Assembly (NCBI GenBank): GCA_029204225.1
Contig: CM055097.1
Location: forward strand, 50,284,997-50,348,996
DNA from: Diphasiastrum complanatum
Taxonomy: Eukaryota; Streptophyta; Lycopodiopsida; Lycopodiales; Lycopodiaceae
DNA length: 64,000 nt
Direction: 5' to 3'
Positions within the stretch are counted from its first letter, which is position 1, and each line of letters opens with the position of its first letter. The notes beneath the pieces are model-generated. The model ran no database searches and had not been told where the DNA came from. It saw nothing but the letters and a program-made list of their open reading frames with translations. Shown here one piece after another: positions 20,691-31,570 of this stretch. The position numbers and the translations under genes are program-made.

Positions 20691-20710
20691 TATCTCTCTT
20701 GGATTACCTC

Positions 20711-21769
20711 TGTTGTTATGGTTCTTTGTGATTATTCTTCTTATTAGAACGTTTACAGAGCAGAAGCAATATTCAAGGATGCATTACGTATTTCCCAGTC
20801 TATCAGTGGATAGCTCAAATCCGATACTCAGCTACATGGATACACTAGCCATGCAACCATCTACAGCTCAAACAGATCAAGATTAAGCACAGATAGCAAT
20901 CCTACTACTAACTACTGAATCAAAGAACAATCAAGAACTAGAATAGCTATTGAAACCAAAACCAGATTCAAGAAACAAGAAACAAGATTCCTAACAACAT
21001 TTAACAATCTAGGAATCAAGAAACATACATTACTTGATGCCTAAATTATCCAAGAACATCAAGAACTAGAATGTCAAGACTATGCAAGACTTACACCAAA
21101 TTTCTAGCCTCTATAGTTTTCTTGAATGCTGATTTCTACAAGATTCCACAAGCAAGAATTGAAGCTAATTCACAACTAAGCAAGAACAAGAAACAAGAAT
21201 CTAGTTAATTCACAAATAAGGAATCAAGCATGCTCATAGAAATATCACTCAAGATCATTGCCATGAACAAGGAGCTTAGTGATCTTCAAGAACTCGTGGA
21301 GGATCCTCTTTATTAGTGCAAGAGAACTTGAAAATACAATCAGAAGCTCCCTCACAAGAGAGGGGGGCCCTTAAATAGGCAAGAAGGCTGCCCATGTGGA
21401 GCCCATGTGGTAATTCCACTAAATTAGAAATTACATGTGGAATTTGCCCTTCCACTAGAGGTCACCATCAAAAGGTGGCTCACTCTTACTATTTTAAGGG
21501 GAGTCTACATTTATTACAAGGAAATGTTACTAGCTCCTACATGGTCATTCCTTCTTTGGGGTACACCACGTAGGCTTAATAGTTAATCACTATCTTCCTA
21601 GCTAGTATTTCCTCGGCTCTCACGCTCGACTCTCAGCTTCTTCTACTCTCTTTCTTCTGAGACCTCCTCGGTCATGGGTGAGAGATAACTTATGTCTTCA
21701 GCTTGGCTCGGTACTAGAGAATCGGATAACATTATCCACCCCTAATCTGTTGCAGGACCCACTACAACA
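20711..21769 (-). repeat. LTR-D, probable 3' LTR of the ORF3-D element
   Basis: A 1059-bp block begins TGTTGT on both strands (plus TGTTGTTATGG at 20711; minus TGTTGTAGTGGG at 21769). It has a minus-strand TATA box GCCTATTTAAGG (21369-21380) and an AATAAAG polyadenylation-like site farther on. It lies just downstream of the minus-strand ORF3-D. No clear polypurine tract is seen at 21770 and no target duplication, so the call is provisional. Confidence 0.55.
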
Positions 21770-22009
21770 CCGGTGATGTCTTCTGCTTGGCACTTGGAAA
21801 AGCGTGGATTTTTGTTTGCTTCCATAAAATCAGGTGCTTATTATTCGCAAAATTTATTCGCCAAAATTGGAAGTCCCTCAATTGGCCGCTACATACCAGC
21901 CCTCTTGAGCACTTCTTGTGAATCCTGTTCGCCTCGTCATCGCGCCGTCTGCTTTTGCTCACTCATCTTCCGGCCTTGGGCTTCAAAAACTTGGAAGCGG
22001 AGCTTACTT

Positions 22010-24480
22010 CCAAAATTAAGGGGCCCCAGATATTCTCTTATTTTTTTCTACGAAGCCCATTTCCTGCCAGTCTTCCATCATGGTCACATAGCGTGACGAC
22101 ATGAAGGTCGCTCTATAGTATAGCCTAGCCATCATCTCATGGTCTTCTTCTGACTGGAGGGCTGTATTTGGGTTGATCCTAATGGGATCCACACCTTGAT
22201 TCTAGAAACATTCTTGCTGCATCAAGAAGGCCATGGATCTGCAATACTCGGCACTTTCCTGCACGCAAAGATCGGCACTCGACTTTTATTTGTGTCCAAA
22301 GTCTAGTAATTGTAGCCTCAGATCATCCGGGGAGGTTCTCTCTGTAATTCTTGGAATGACTGGCCAGTTTACTAACTCCACTCGTGGCTTTTCCACCGGC
22401 CATGGGTTTCTGCATTTGAGCGACATGTAAAAAGGATCCACTCACTTCCATGCCGGTGCCCTCAAATATTCCTGGAGTCGCCTGATATTCTTCAGAACTT
22501 TGCTCCGCCATTCTGGCTGCGGTTGTAGTGCAGCAACGATCTCGGCCTTGGTGGAGTATTGGCTTTGATCGATGTCTTCTTTGCCGCCCCTCATGTTGGG
22601 AGGGTATTTTCTTTCAAATCATTCTGATTCCCTTGTATCAGCCAGTTTACTTCTAGGCTGGGTAGGGAAAGGTGCCCGTGTCTTTCTCTTTTGCTCGTTC
22701 GCTTGTCGATGGCTCACCTGCACCCGTGTCTGGCCTGGGCGAGAATCTTCTTGTCTCCGGTTGGTCAGCCAGGAAGTCATCATCGGCTCCAATGTCTGTG
22801 TTAGTTTTTGGAAGGTAAGGGATGGAGTGATCTGAGGAGAGAGATGCGGGGGTGAAAGATTTAGGAGGAGGTGGAAATAATAAGTTATACGCAGCACCGG
22901 GGGAGTGGAGTTGTTGGGCCCATTATTTGACTAGGAGGTGATGAAGAAAGAGGAGATGGATGAATTGGGTAAGTTGGAATGAATGTTTCAAAGAAATTAA
23001 ATGCAGAGTAGGAGGAAGGGCTAAAGGTGAGAGGGGGTCGGGGAAAGCTCATGGAAGCAGCACCGGCTCTCTGGCCACCCGATCCTAAGCTACCGTCTGA
23101 TCGGTGGGTTTGCCCGTCCTGATTCCTTGCTCCATCATTCCCATCATCGTCCCCCCCCCCCCTCCCCCCCACCCCCACCCCCGGTGGCTTCGTTACGTGA
23201 GCACCTGCTTGGGCCTTGCACGTCGTGTCCCGTAATTGGTTCACCTTGTCCAAGACTTGTTATAGGGCCTTCGTTGTTTCTTCAAGCTGCTTCTGGGACT
23301 CCAGGATGATCTTCTCTTGTTTCGTCACAATGTTTTCAAATTTTTTTTTATCGGCCTCTTGCTCTTGGATCAGCCTTATGTATTTCTCCATCCGGATGGA
23401 TGAGGCCTGTGGGGCCTGGATTTGAATGTCCTTGGACTTGACTGGAGGAGCAGTGACTGTCATTTCACCCGATGATCTGTCTCGTACTTGATCGATTTGG
23501 ACCATCTGGTGCTTCAGTTGTTGTTGAACCTCTTCCAAGGTGGTTTTCTGCCCGGCCATCATGGATCTGCTTTCTACTATCTCTTTTTCTTTTTCTTTGG
23601 CCATCCTTTGATATCGTGCAATCTCTTGCTCTTGATGTTGGACCTTGCTTTCTAGAACTTGATGTTGGCTCACCAACCAATGCATGTGGTAGCTTGTTTC
23701 GAATAGGCCAATCATTGAGCGTTTGGCTGCTTCAATGAGCTTTTCAGGGTTAGAGAGGGTTGGGTACTGATCTGGGGTGTGGGATGGTGAGGCTAAACCA
23801 GAAAATAGGCATGGTGTTAGAATTGAAGATGGAGGTGGAGGTGGAGGTGGAGGTGTCTGACTTCTTCCTGGCTGCTTCCCCTTTTTTGGTTCGTCGTCGC
23901 TTATCTCCATCAGGTTCGCAACATCAAAATATTGAGATGTTCCAATATGTGGACTTGCTGGGCCTGGGCTGCTCCCGTGTCTTGGGGACTGGATATCCCC
24001 ACTCCACCCCTCCCAAAAAAAACTTGTGCCAGTGGTGATGTTGGTGGCGTTGGCATTGTAATCAGTGTGGGTGGGGTGGTGGCCTCACTCTTTGACTTGG
24101 GACTTGAGGTACTGTCGTGTCAGGTGCCAGTGTGGATGTAGTTGCTCTATCTCCCCCATTGATGACATGTGAGGGTGACGAGTGTTGTTGTGATGTTGTG
24201 GACAAGCTGTCACCATCTGACGTGGAACCATGTGAAACTAATCCCACCGGTGATGTGTTCTCAGCTTGAAGCTTCCCTTGTCTTCATTGTTGCTGTGTAC
24301 TTGGCAACTCAGCCCTTTAGATATCTACATGTGGAGCTCCGGAGGTTGTAGCTACTTGTGGATTCTGGGGTGGGCTTCTTGGCTTGTGTACCAGAGGGAG
24401 GATACCGGTATTGACTCGTTTGGCCTAGGACCCTGATGGTGAAATTGTCCTTGCACGCTTGGGCTTCTTGTGTTCAATGG
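22010..24480 (-). pseudogene. ORF3-D: decayed coiled-coil accessory ORF of a retroelement
   Basis: No known family was recognised. Read on the minus strand there is a basic, Ser/Thr/Pro-rich part (KKPKRARTISPSG near 24475; more to about 23930). A strongly charged coiled coil follows (23910-23260, with HQVLESKVQHQEQEIARYQR and similar heptads), continuing past a TAA as QVLDKVNQLRD. Next is a Gly/Asp linker (22885-23250) and a C-terminal block at 22560-22010 with ALQPQPEWR (22505-22528), NWPVIPRI and MARLYYRA. The block keeps one frame with two stops. ORF3-B (37279-40297) has the same order and the identical ALQPQPEWR. The N-terminal domain is cut off at about 24480 by element E1. Confidence 0.7.
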
Positions 24481-25420
24481 ACAGATGGGAACCTACGCGT
24501 TATGAAGCTCCACACGAATGACCACAATTCCATGCTGCCGAATCATCCCATGCACGAGCTCACTTAAAAATGTTGTTCGTACTGAAAAAAGGACCCCAAA
24601 GCTAGACTTACCTAAGTACGATGGTAACACTGATCCTTAGTGATTTCTCCAAGTCTTTGAGAATGCCTGTGACGTCTATGGCGAGACAGCACCAGAGGCC
24701 ATGGTATAGCTCTTCTCGATGACCATGATCGATCACGCACGAGAGTGGTTTTTTAACCTTGATCGTGAAGATAAACGTGACTGGTTACTCTTGAAAGAGG
24801 CATTTATCAAACGGTTCAAGCCTTTTCGTTTGATAGAAAGTCCTTTTGTCAAACTAAGTAATATCAAAATGACAAACGATGAAAAAGTACGTGACTATAT
24901 CGAACGATTTAAATGATTAAAAAGTCAGGTACAAGAGCAACCTACCGAGTCCATGCTCATCATTTGGTTCCTTGTTGGACTTCCCCGATGGACCAGACAT
25001 GAACTCTGTTCCAATGATGAATATACATCATTGAAACAAGCCATGTCTACTGCCATTCGAGAAGAAGACGAGGGCTCAGATGTTGAGGAACCACGAGAAC
25101 GGAGAGCACATCGTGCTATCCAAGAAGCTCGACCAAACGATGACACACGAGAACAGTTATGAAAAACACAGATATGGAAAACATAGTTATGGAAAACACG
25201 AGAACAGTTATGGAAAACACAGTTATGGAGTTGCTTAATTAGCAACACCAACAACAGATGGAGAAACTCACCAAAGAGTTTCAAAACACTCTTAAGTCTA
25301 TCCAAAGTTCGATGCCAGGTTAGTTACCCATTGGCCAAATTCATCATAGACGAGAGAACACGTGGTGCCCTCACTGCCGAGGTACACACACTGGCAGTGA
25401 GTGCCCTTCATACCAACCGG
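24475..25420 (+). pseudogene. gag of E1 (capsid domain and zinc knuckle)
   Basis: The Retrotrans_gag pattern is readable: KLDLPKYDGNTDP (about 24605), MIDHAREWFFNLDREDK (24725-24780), LKEAFIKRFKPFRL and NDEKVRDYIERFK up to a stop at 24914. Then follows MLIIWFLVGLPRWTRHEL and an acidic REEDEGSDVEEPRERR tail. A CX3-type knuckle CPHCRGTHTGSEC lies at about 25363-25404. Stops at 24641, 24706 and 24914 disable it. Confidence 0.83.
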
Positions 25421-25439
25421 TCCCAGATACCTCGATCAA

Positions 25440-26608
25440 ATGTGATAAAATGGCTTTTGCCATAGAGAGCGGCGTTTATGCTTATAACATTATGTCTTTT
25501 GGCTTATGTAACGCCCCCTCAACATTCCAACGGGTCATGCAACTGGCCTTTCAAGATCCGTTACATCGGGTCGTGGAGATTTATCTCGACGATCTAGGTA
25601 TACATTGTTCCGCTGCTACGCACCTAGATGCCTTGGAGAAAATCTTCATTCGCTGTCGTAGGTTCGGCATCTCACTAAACTCTAATAAATGCCAAATATG
25701 GGTCACCCACGGGGTTGTACTCAGACATATAATATCAAAGGACGGTATTTCTACCGATCCGTCAAAAATCAAGGTTATCGTGGACATGCCCCTACCTGCA
25801 ACAGTGAAGGAAGTATATGTCTTCCTCATTCATACCACCTACTATCGCATCTTTATAATCGACTATGCCGACAAGGCACGTCTCGTTTATTTAGTTGTGC
25901 TACGCCAACAAGGCATGTCTCGTTTATTTAGTTGTGGTAGATCCTCGCTGGACCGAAGAACGAATTAAGGCCTTTGAGGAGTTGAAGGCATCACTCACAA
26001 CGGCTCCCATACTTCGCTCGCCAGATTACACGACAGAATTCCATGTGCATACTGACGCAAGTAAGTATGCCATTGGGGGTCTTCTTGCACAACCAGGCGA
26101 GTATGGCAAGGACTTTCCCATACGTTTCTTAAGCATGCAACTGGTGCCTGCTGAAGTAAACTATACCACTAACGAGAGAGAAACATTGGCAATGGTCTAT
26201 GCAGTACAACAACTACGACATTATTTATTAGGCCAGACCTTTGCTTTCTACACAGACCATCAAGCACTCCTATATATCGTTAATAAGTCCTATAAGACAG
26301 GACGAATAGCTCGATGGCTACTAATTTTGGAGGAATTTAATTTCCATATAGTCGTTCGAAAAGGGTCCCAACATTTCATGGCGGATCACCTTTCCAGACT
26401 ACCAAGTGCTAAAAAAGCAACTACACTAGTCAACGATGATCTTCCTGATGCATGCCTTTTTCAGATCGATGCCACACCCCTATGGGCTGAGGAGATCACT
26501 CAGTTCCTCACAACAGGCCGATTAAAATTTTCTTTTTTTTGTTGTACACAAGCCGACAGCAACGCCCTTTCAGTTAATTGCGGGACAACTTTACAAAAGG
26601 GGCGTTGA
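25440..26608 (+). pseudogene. RT-RNase H of E1, with a 37-bp frameshifting duplication
   Basis: RT starts in mid-domain (MAFAIESGVYAYNIMSFGL) and shows YLDDLGIH for the catalytic box (about 25585), ISLNSNKCQIWV and DMPLPATVKEV. A perfect-length 37-bp tandem duplication at 25864-25937 shifts the frame. RNase H resumes in another frame: FHVHTDASKYAIGGLL (first Asp present, about 26055), NERETLAMVYAVQQLRHYLL, FYTDHQALLYIV and GSQHFMADHLSRL. The protease and the finger part of RT are missing, since the zinc knuckle region runs straight into RT at about 25420-25450. Confidence 0.87.
25864..25937 (+). repeat. 37-bp direct tandem duplication inside E1 RT-RNase H
   Basis: Units 25864-25900 and 25901-25937 are both 37 bp and differ at four positions. 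Since 37 is not a multiple of three, the duplication changes the reading frame. Confidence 0.92.
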
Positions 26609-27747
26609 CGACATTATTCGATGATGTGCCTATGAATCTGAGATATGACCGATAATATCCCAAGCTCATGAGGGCATTGGAGGTGGCCACTTTTCTGCTA
26701 AAACCACAGCGAGGATTATCCTTCGAGCAGGATTGTGTGGCCATCTTTGTTTAAAGACACGTTTGCTGTCATTAAAGCATGTGATGTCTGTCAAAGAGCA
26801 AAGCAAAATACCAAAGCAGACTTCACACCATTGACTCCCATTATAGAAGCCAAAGCCTTCCATAAGTGGGAGATTGACTTTGTTGGACCCATCAGTCCAG
26901 CAACGAAACATACCCAAGCTCGATACATGCTCATAGCCACAGATTATGCCACTAAGTGGGTAGAGGCCCAAGCAACGAAGGACGCCAATGCAAAAACAGT
27001 TGCACGTTTTCTTTACAAAAACATTATTACCCGTTTGGCTGTCCCATGGAGCTTGTTAGTGATTGCGACACGCATTTTTTAAATGCTGTCGTTGATAATC
27101 TCCTACGCCATTACCTTGTTGTTCACAAAAAAAGTACACCGTATAATGGCCAGGCTGAATCAACTAACAAAACGATCTGTAAGATTCTAACCAAGATAGT
27201 TGAAACCAGTCGCTGCGATTGGGAAACAAAACTTTTCTCAGCTATCCGGGCTTACCGCACCACCCTGAAGAAAGCCACTGGGTGGGTAACCCCTTTCCAC
27301 TTAGTATACGGTCAAGAAGCGGTAATGCCCGTAGAATTTTTAGTACCTTCGCTACGAGTTACGGAGGCTTTTTCAATAGATCTCTGTGAAAAAGCTTCCA
27401 TCAAACAACAAGTCAAAACCAGGCTATTTACACTAGCCCAGTTATGCAAGACAAGACTAATATCTTATCACGTACAACTAGTTAACAAACAATGCCAAAA
27501 AGTCTGGCATGACTGTCACCTGCGCAATAAAGATCTACATTTAGGTGACCAGGTACTTCTTTATACATCAAAGAAGCACCCCGGCAAGTTGAAGTTCAAA
27601 AGTGAAGGGCCATACGTTATTAACAAAATAATTTCTAATGGTGCAGTCCAGTTACAAACACTTGATGGGACACTCCTAGACACTGTCGTAAACGGTGGTC
27701 ATCTACAGCGGTACTACGAAGAGTTGTTCTTTGTTGACCCTATTTAG
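26609..27747 (+). pseudogene. Integrase of E1, one frameshift
   Basis: The zinc domain is partly lost (CDVCQRAKQNT at about 26783 gives the CxxC). The core has WEIDFVGPISP (first Asp, about 26877), ATDYATKWVEA and NIITR. A frameshift near 27040 moves to GCPMELVSDCDTHFLNAVV (second Asp, about 27065), then YNGQAESTNKTICKIL (Glu, about 27160), VYGQEAVMPVEFLVPS and the C-terminal module LKFKSEGPYVINKI (GPY/F-like). It ends at 27747 with no chromodomain. The DDE triad is intact; only the frameshift separates the pieces. Confidence 0.88.
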
Positions 27748-28129
27748 AGTCTTTTCCCTTGAAAAAGATCAAAATATATATATATATATATATATATATT
27801 ATTCCTTTCCTTGTACATCTTGCCTATTGTTCAACTCATTCCTTGTTTATACTTCATATCATTACTTATGTACATTCTATGCATTTTTTTCTTTCTTTTT
27901 TCTCTTTCTTCTGTTCATACTCATGGGTCATGGGTGTTCTAGATCGACAACTGATAAGCTACTCCTTAAGAAATCATTCTCACACTTCGGCCACCTCATC
28001 TCTGTCTCACTAATATCTCAGGGTAACCAACATTCCTCGAGATACACCTCTTTTATAAGAACTTCTACTGTGAGCTACAGTCCTATTTTCCTTGGAGTTC
28101 TTCACTTGCATCAAACAGATCTATTTATG
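27748..28129. other. 3' untranslated region of E1 with (TA)n microsatellite
   Basis: Noncoding behind the integrase stop. It contains an uninterrupted TA run at about 27774-27799 and pyrimidine-rich sequence. Nothing else is recognised. Confidence 0.6.
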
Positions 28130-28650
28130 CATCATGAGAGTCCCTTCAGATCTCGACCAGAGCCTTCCTTCGAATCTCGACCGGAGTAGTTCTGTTAGAT
28201 CTTGACCGAAGCAGATCCTTCAGATCTTGACCGAAGCAGTCCCTTCAGATCTTGACGGGAGGCTTTCGTCAGATCTCGACCAAAGCGATTTAGTCAGATC
28301 TTGACCGAAGCAGTTCCTTCAGATCTCAACCGAAGTAGTCCCTTCAAATCTCGACCGGAGCCTTCCTTTGAATCTTGACCGGAGCAGTTCTGTTAGATCT
28401 CGACCGAAGTAGTTCCTTCAGATTTCGACCGAAGCAGTCCCTTTAGATCTCGACCGGAGCCTTCCGTCAAATCTCGACCGAAGCAGTTCTGTCAGATCTC
28501 GACCGAAGCAGTTGCTTCAGATCTCGACCGAAGCAGTTCCTTCAGATTTCGACCGGAGCCTTCCTTCGAATTTCGACTGTGAGATCTCAACCGAAGCAGT
28601 TTTGTGAGATCTCAACCGCAGCAGTCATTTTGAATCTCGATCGGAGGACA
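28130..28650 (+). repeat. 25-bp minisatellite, about 20 units
   Basis: Tandem units around the core CAGATCTCGACCGAAGCAG repeat every 25 bp for about 520 bp, with variants such as GACCGGAGCCTTCC and TTGACCGAAG. Higher-order alternation of -AAGCAGT- and -GGAGCCTT- units is visible. It lies between pol and the putative 3' LTR of E1. Confidence 0.93.
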
Positions 28651-28963
28651 TACATTCAAATTTTACAAACAAGCACGTCCCATCTCCCTTGCAACCAGAC
28701 GACGGCGACAATAAATGCCCTCTCACTGAAGCCATTTGCACCTCAGTGAAGTGTGAAGCTAAAGCATTTTCTAGTGACGATCTGTGGTGATCTTCCTGCT
28801 CTTGACACTGATCCTGGCGCTCGACTATCCAATTCATCTGTCATCATCTTTACACCATCTCCCCATCGTTATCACTCCCTTATGAGCGCCATCACCGAAA
28901 GCTTCCACACAAACGTCGCCGACAGAATACCTTATATCTCAAGTTTCGCATGCTGAGGGGTAG

Positions 28964-29287
28964 TGTCACACGAGCACTTATCACGGTCCTGTCACACTAT
29001 TGAACATCCTACAATCACAATCACACACCATACACCTTCAACCTGCTTCATCCCTGACAGATACACATCCATAACATTAAAAACATTGTCAAACACCTCC
29101 ACTTCCTCCTATTCCACTCGCCATCTTCTTCACTCAACCTCACTCTGTTCACCCATCTTTACTTCATCACCCACACCGCTCTACCCAACACAACCATCTT
29201 CCACATATGACTGAGCTCTATTTAGGTTCTCCTCATTAACTTCTCAATCTCATAGAAGTTCTCTTACGCATTATAATATTACAACAA
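28964..29287 (+). repeat. Putative short 3' LTR of E1
   Basis: The purine stretch GCTGAGGGGTAG is followed by TGTCACACGAGCAC at 28964. A CTCTATTTAGG TATA-like box is at about 29215, and the block may end in TATTACAACA at 29287. No partner LTR is in the window, so both limits are tentative. The 313 bp before it (28651-28963) hold no recognisable gene. Confidence 0.4.
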
Positions 29288-29359
29288 CCGATATAAAAAT
29301 AAAAAGGGTGTCTCAGTAATTATAGGTGAAGTTTACACTATTGCCATATATTGTCAATG

Positions 29360-29999
29360 TTTTCCTTTTGCTTCAAGTACTCACTAGAGCTTATTCTAGA
29401 AACTCAATAGAGCAGTCAACATGGCTTGAATCAAACTGGTTGGCAATTTCAAATTGGCATAGACTTGACCTGCTGTAGTTAGAAGGTAAACTCCCTAAGA
29501 TCCTGCTTACAAGACAAAACACAATGGAAAACACACTATGGAGCAACCACCCAACCAAATAGAAGCAACCAATTAGCTCTAGAAGCTTCACCCCCAAGCC
29601 AAGGACTAAGAAGCATAAAGGTAGAGTGAAACCCTGGCAATGAATCAATGATTACAATGAGGAGTAGAGCGAGTTTGGCCTCAATATATAGAGCCAAAAG
29701 CAACCTAGGCACATAGCCATGCATAGCCCTAAGTTCCCTATACATAGATTCACCTAGAATAGAGTCCTAAGCATGGACCAACTATTCATAGAATTGTTAT
29801 TGGTAACTCTACACTTGCATACACTGTCTCATACCTTGTCTAAACTCCGTTTAGTGTGGTCTGGGCCTCACAAGGATATTAGTTACTTTCGGGCCACATC
29901 CAGTATGACGTGGCATAACTAGCCGTTTGATTTACTGGAGTACCATGTATCCAAGACTAGGAGTATACTGAATCCTACTTACTGGCCATGTACGTAATA
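29360..29999 (-). repeat. Putative minus-strand LTR fragment with polypurine tract
   Basis: On the minus strand GGTTTAAGGAGGGAAGAA (30001-30017) is followed at 29999 by TATTACGTACATGG, which looks like a polypurine tract and an LTR start (TG mutated to TA). A minus-strand TATA box CTCTATATATTG is at about 29682-29693. The left limit is uncertain and no internal region survives. Confidence 0.45.
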
Positions 30000-30017
30000 T
30001 TCTTCCCTCCTTAAACC

Positions 30018-31570
30018 ACTTCTATCCTTAGAAACTCTTTAAACTAAAAAAAATACCAGTTTCTTTAACTTTCAATATTAACCGAGAAAATCATTATCCT
30101 TGGTTTGACTTTCATATCAAACAAGTACTCAAAGATAAACCTATTTCCAATCGTTAATCTTTGCTCTGAAATACAAACTTTGGTTTGAAAAGTACACTAA
30201 GAGATATGTTTTCTCAACATGGTTACACTCAACACAAGTTAGTAACATCACCTTCATGTAAAACACTTACATGAAACACTGCGTAAAATAACCTAACTTA
30301 AGAGACTAAAGTTAAAGAAATAATAAAATAATTATATATACAGTCTGAAATTATCCACAACTCTGACAGGTAATTCATAAGCTTTCAAGTTCAAATATCC
30401 TTAGAATCCAAATTCTAAGAGATGATAATTCATTTAGCTAGAATCTCTAGGAGAATCCTTAAGACAAAGAGTGGCCTCCTTATATAGTAAATCCCAAGTG
30501 TTCCCCTTCAAAATGAGGCTTTGCCAATTTTCATGCCCTTCAAGCCCTCATTGCCATTTGTCCCCAACTCATTTGATAGTACACCTAGTGGCCTCCATAA
30601 GAGAGTGGGGGAGTGGTGCATTCAAGGCTCTCTTCCAAAACTAGCCAAGACGCCATTTTTGTCAAAGGCTAGGGAGGCCATTCAAGTTTCCCCTTTTGTA
30701 CACCCTAGAAGCCCAAAATGTCAATGGCTAGTGGGTGTACCTCTCAAATTTTTTAGCCTCCAAGGTTTTTTGGCATTTAATATCCAAATTTTGGGTGAGG
30801 CCCTTTTTCAACCCCTATTTTTAGTAGGCGGCCTTCATTTTTTCTTTGGGTACCTTCGTTTTTGGCCTTTCTTTAATTTTTCAAGGGCCATGCAAATGCT
30901 GCTCATTTGTCTGGATTTTTGGCCTGTTGGGTAACCACTTGGCCCGCACATTTCGTTAATTGTCCGTAAATTGCCCAAACTTTGCCGTTAGGGCTTTTGT
31001 GACTCCTTGACACTGAATCCATATTCTCGGTCCCGTTTTTACCCGAAATTTTTCTTTCTCAGTTTTTTCTTCTATAGTTTACTTTTTAGGCATTCATGAC
31101 TAGGGCTCCCACGACAACACGGTTTCCTTGAAAAATACACTGAGTGATCATATATTAGTAAAAATGGACTCAGTACATAGTGAGATTTTAGCACGGTCAT
31201 ACCGGCTATTTTTTTACAACTGGCCATTTTTTGAAAAGCCGTAAAATATTTACTGACCATTTCTAAGGCCGCAAAATCTGCCCTAGCCTCATTTAAGACG
31301 GGCTGGGGCCCAGGTGGACTGGCACTTTTGGCTCGGTCTTACAAAACTTGACCACAAAATATTTTTGACGGTTTTTTCAAAAGTCAGTTTCTTACTTTTA
31401 AACTGTGTCTAGCCAATTTAGGACGGGCTGGGACCCAATTCTAAGGCAAATTTGTGCCAATTTTTCTCTGATAATCGAGTTTTACATGCCGGTTTTTTCA
31501 ATTATTGCAAACTTAAACTTCAATATTAGTCTGATTTTCTGTGCAAAAATATCGGCTAACACTCTCATTA
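30018..31570. other. Anonymous noncoding stretch upstream of element B
   Basis: No coding similarity is found. A 137-codon open frame at 30521-30934 has no recognisable domain and an LTR-like composition, so I do not call it a gene. Two imperfect copies of GACGGGCTGGG with flanks lie about 130 bp apart (near 31297 and 31427). A TATATAGTAA box is at about 30481. It could hold a degraded 5' LTR. Confidence 0.5.

Larger units (their letters stand above)
24475..29287 (+). mobile_element. Ty3/gypsy element E1 (non-chromovirus, Athila/Tat-like), decayed
   Basis: Plus-strand order: gag (24475-25420), a deletion that removes protease and N-terminal RT, RT-RNase H (25440-26608), integrase (26609-27747), a 3' untranslated region with a (TA)n run and a 25-bp minisatellite, a short purine tract and a putative LTR (28964-29287). 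The RT wording (MSFGLCNAPSTFQRVM, YLDD) and the integrase end without chromodomain place it outside the chromoviruses. It is related to element B. No 5' LTR was found. Confidence 0.82.

Noticed and set aside
22885-23253. Gly/Asp-rich minus-strand frame as a separate gene
   Set aside because: It is in the same frame as the coiled coil upstream, separated by one stop, so it was merged into ORF3-D.
30521-30934. 137-codon open frame rich in Phe, Leu and Pro
   Set aside because: No domain, no start context or homologue recognised, and LTR-like composition.
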